Assembly: GCF_902804485.1 (NCBI RefSeq)
Contig: NZ_CADCST010000088.1
Location: forward strand, 1 to 45,813
From: Flavobacterium collinsii
GTDB lineage: Bacteria; Bacteroidota; Bacteroidia; Flavobacteriales; Flavobacteriaceae
DNA: 45,813 nt
Direction of reading: 5' to 3'
The notes beneath the pieces were generated by a model that was not told the origin of the DNA, did not search any database, and was given only the letters and a program-made list of their open reading frames with translations. A program made the translations under genes and the position numbers. Shown here piece after piece: positions 44,372 through 45,813 of the stretch. The stretch's first letter is position 1. Each line of letters opens with the position of its first letter.

Positions 44372-44770
44372 TTACTTCCCGTTCAATAATTTCTCTAAGT
44401 ACTCAACTTTATCTTTCTCAGCTTGCACCAAACGTTCGTAAAGTTCAACAACTTTATCTAAAGGATTAAAAGTACAATTGTAATCACCTGTTGTAATAAT
44501 AGGAATACTACCGTGATCTTGAAAAGTATTTCCAATAATATTAAAAACCGCTTCTTCCGAAAAGTTTTTAATTGCTTCAACAGAAACTCCAAGAACTTTT
44601 GCTATTTCAATTAGTTTTTGTTCGTCTACAGTTTCGCTGTTTTCAATATTCGAAATGCTCTGCTGACTCGTTCCTAAAGCCTGTGCCAGTGCTTCCTGTT
44701 TCATATCTTTAAGCTCTCTGATACGGCTTATATTTCTGCCGATATGTTTTGGTTTTGTTGCTGTGCTCAT
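44372..44770 (-). CDS. XRE family HTH transcriptional regulator
   Basis: The 132-residue protein has an HTH_3 domain (about 12-68) visible in ISRIRELKDMKQEALAQALG, SQQSISNIENSETVDEQKL and IAKVLGVSVEAI. A C-terminal helix of about 30 residues (LDKVVELYERLVQAEKDKVE) probably allows dimerisation. It lies next to cassette-like units. An inverted repeat over its promoter suggests that it represses itself. Whether it also controls the neighbours is unknown. Confidence 0.93.
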   Translation of the reverse strand: MSTATKPKHIGRNISRIRELKDMKQEALAQALGTSQQSISNIENSETVDEQKLIEIAKVLGVSVEAIKNFSEEAVFNIIGNTFQDHGSIPIITTGDYNCTFNPLDKVVELYERLVQAEKDKVEYLEKLLNGK

Positions 44771-44771
44771 A

Positions 44772-44798
44772 GTTCAAAGATATTTAATTTTTTTGAAC
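44772..44798 (-). promoter_or_regulatory. XRE promoter with overlapping operator
   Basis: GTTCAAA (44772-44778) and TTTGAAC (44792-44798) form a perfect 7-bp inverted repeat with a 13-base spacer. On the minus strand TATCTTTG (44782 down to 44775) is an exact TAnnTTTG box within it. It lies only four bases before the ATG, so the mRNA may be leaderless. Confidence 0.6.
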
Positions 44799-44905
44799 GA
44801 AAATAAATTTAGGTAAAAAACAAGTCGTTTTTGTAAGATACTATTTTCATAATTTCTATATTAGCTAGCTCGAAAGTAATTACCAATTATTAATATTATC
44901 GTAAA

Positions 44906-45412
44906 ATGGCAATCTGGCAATATCTTTTAATCGTTATTCCTGAAAATTCTATTGATAAAAATTACAATATTTTTGAAAATAATGAAACTGAATTTTTACC
45001 CGATACTGATTCTTTCTGGGAAAATTTTGATGGAAATATTTCTTCTATTATTTCCGAAATGGATCAAATAATAAAAAGAGCTGATTGGGGTAATGATACT
45101 TTTATAAATTGGAAAGGCAATGGAAGTAATGAAGAAGATAATGATGCCTTTATTTGCTTAAATGATGACAAAAACAAAATTAAAGAATTTCAGTTCCGAA
45201 TTGATTTAAGAAAAGCATCCAATATTATAAATGTTCTTCAATCAATTTTAAATCTCTGCAAAAAAAATCAATTTGTTTTGATTGATTTAAAAGGACAAAT
45301 CTTTAAACCCGAAATAGAATCTATTATTGAGAGTTTGAAAAGTTCAAATGCAATAAAATTTATTACTGATCCAATACTATTTTTTGAGAACTTAGAAAAT
45401 AAACAAAATTAA
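44906..45412 (+). CDS. Uncharacterised small acidic cytoplasmic protein
   Basis: I cannot assign this 168-residue protein to a family. It has no signal peptide or membrane helix and is rich in Asp, Glu and Asn. The N-terminal strand MAIWQYLLIVIPENSI, a central WKGNGSNEEDNDAFI loop, and a final alternation of helices and strands (SILNLCKKNQFVLIDLKGQI) suggest an alpha/beta fold like many small orphan or immunity-type proteins. No toxin gene is adjacent. It is followed after 6 bases by a truncated gene on the same strand. Confidence 0.6.
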   Translation: MAIWQYLLIVIPENSIDKNYNIFENNETEFLPDTDSFWENFDGNISSIISEMDQIIKRADWGNDTFINWKGNGSNEEDNDAFICLNDDKNKIKEFQFRIDLRKASNIINVLQSILNLCKKNQFVLIDLKGQIFKPEIESIIESLKSSNAIKFITDPILFFENLENKQN

Positions 45413-45418
45413 TTTAAA

Positions 45419-45523
45419 ATGAAAAAAGAACATAGGATCATACTTGATTTATTAGAAGAGTATTTAGAAAAAAATCCAAGTCAAAGATTTGGGCAGGCTC
45501 TTTTTAATTTAGGTGTTACCTGA
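45419..45523 (+). pseudogene. Truncated small protein gene, cut by a REP-like element
   Basis: ATG 45419 opens a 34-residue frame, MKKEHRIILDLLEEYLEKNP followed by SQRFGQALFNLGVT. The helical RILDLLxEYLExxPxxRFGQALFNL text resembles the first part of a longer family of small cytoplasmic proteins that continues with a NEF-like segment. Here the text stops at once where GC-rich repeat DNA begins. It is therefore probably the N-terminal remnant of a gene interrupted by the element at 45524-45590. Family membership is from memory and should be confirmed. Confidence 0.6.
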
Positions 45524-45590
45524 TCGCGCAGATTTATCTCCGCAACGATAGCGCGGATTTGCAATCCGTGCCCGCAAAGTAATTCCTTCA
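45524..45590. repeat. REP-like element with GCGCGGATT hairpin
   Basis: GCGCGGATT-TGC-AATCCGTGC (45551-45571) forms a 9-bp stem with one G-U pair. The surrounding CGCGCAGATTTATCTCCGCA text is GC-rich and unlike its neighbours. It lies 66 bp upstream of a REP-associated transposase gene. Confidence 0.65.
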
Positions 45591-45632
45591 GAACCTATAA
45601 ATAAAAAAATTAAAATTTTCCACTATACTTTT

Positions 45633-45640
45633 TATTTTTG
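45633..45640 (+). promoter_or_regulatory. Probable -7 box of the RAYT gene (TATTTTTG)
   Basis: This is an exact TAnnTTTG match, 15 bases before the GTG start. Confidence 0.45.
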
Positions 45641-45655
45641 TAGGAAAAAAAACAC

Positions 45656-45813
45656 GTGTCAACAAAATACAAAGCAACAACAACTGATGAAGCATATTTC
45701 ATAACTATAACTGTTGTAGGATGGATAGATATATTTACAAGACTAAATCAAAAAAATATTTTGATAAATGCTCTAAAATATTGTCAGGAAAATAAAGGTT
45801 TAGAAATCTATGC
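45656..45813 (+). CDS. REP-associated Y1 transposase (RAYT), N-terminal part
   Basis: A GTG start opens a frame that runs off the window: MSTKYKATTTDEAYFITITV then VGWIDIFTRLNQKNILINAL and KYCQENKGLEIYA. The TYFxTxTVVGWxxIFTR text is the first strand and helix of IS200/Y1_Tnp-like REP-associated tyrosine transposases. These nick and move REP palindromes rather than their own gene. The HUH motif and the catalytic Tyr lie beyond the edge. A REP-like hairpin precedes it directly. Confidence 0.85.
   Translation, partial: MSTKYKATTTDEAYFITITVVGWIDIFTRLNQKNILINALKYCQENKGLEIY

Overview
The window is AT-rich DNA from a member of the Bacteroidota, most likely Flavobacterium or a close Flavobacteriaceae relative. 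The evidence is the protein families (biotin ligase without an HTH domain, RsfS-FtsH-LUD-CdsA-Psd order, Bacteroidetes-type fused ThrA, DUF349 and OstA-like proteins), weak ribosome binding sites, and repeated promoter boxes of the TAnnTTTG type. Short word-like intergenic repeats common in this group are also present. No rRNA, tRNA or CRISPR array was seen.

Layout. 1-300: end of a transposase gene and repeat DNA. 301-7500: a DUF2306-like membrane protein, birA (-), then rsfS-ftsH and, after a terminator, LUD protein-cdsA-psd-acyl-CoA-binding protein-lipoprotein superoxide dismutase. 7569-9440: an alpha-amylase-family lipoprotein (-). 9804-17489: OstA-like protein, class III aminotransferase, TPR protein-aroE, and a DUF349 protein. 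17490-18385: an 0.9 kb repeat-rich gap. 18386-25726: OsmC, TPR lipid-free secreted protein and gyrA (-), then clpC. 25867-30234: a RimB-RimK fusion, a DUF421 protein, and a tightly overlapping PadR-HAAS-serine hydrolase operon. 30283-35426 (-): SUKH/HEAT protein, PiT phosphate transporter with its DUF47 partner, hutH. 35849-41117: thr operon (thrA-thrB-thrC), preceded by a 33-residue Thr/Ile-rich leader peptide that looks like a transcription attenuator.

41168-45813 is an accessory region. It holds a DUF3010 protein translationally linked to a complete Hanks-type protein kinase, then a 296-residue membrane/coiled-coil protein of no known family. Each of these two units begins and ends with its own pair of complementary short ends (GTTACCAGcA...TACTGGTAAC and GTTAGCGGC...GCCACTAAC), as expected of mobile gene cassettes. 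They are followed by a 29-bp inverted pair of REP-like palindromes, an XRE regulator with an operator over its promoter, an orphan protein, a gene truncated by a REP-like element, and the start of a REP-associated Y1 transposase.

The best candidates for undescribed biology are the DUF3010-kinase pair with its cassette-like ends, and the thr leader peptide. The rest of the window is ordinary chromosomal housekeeping sequence with a few unusual domain fusions.
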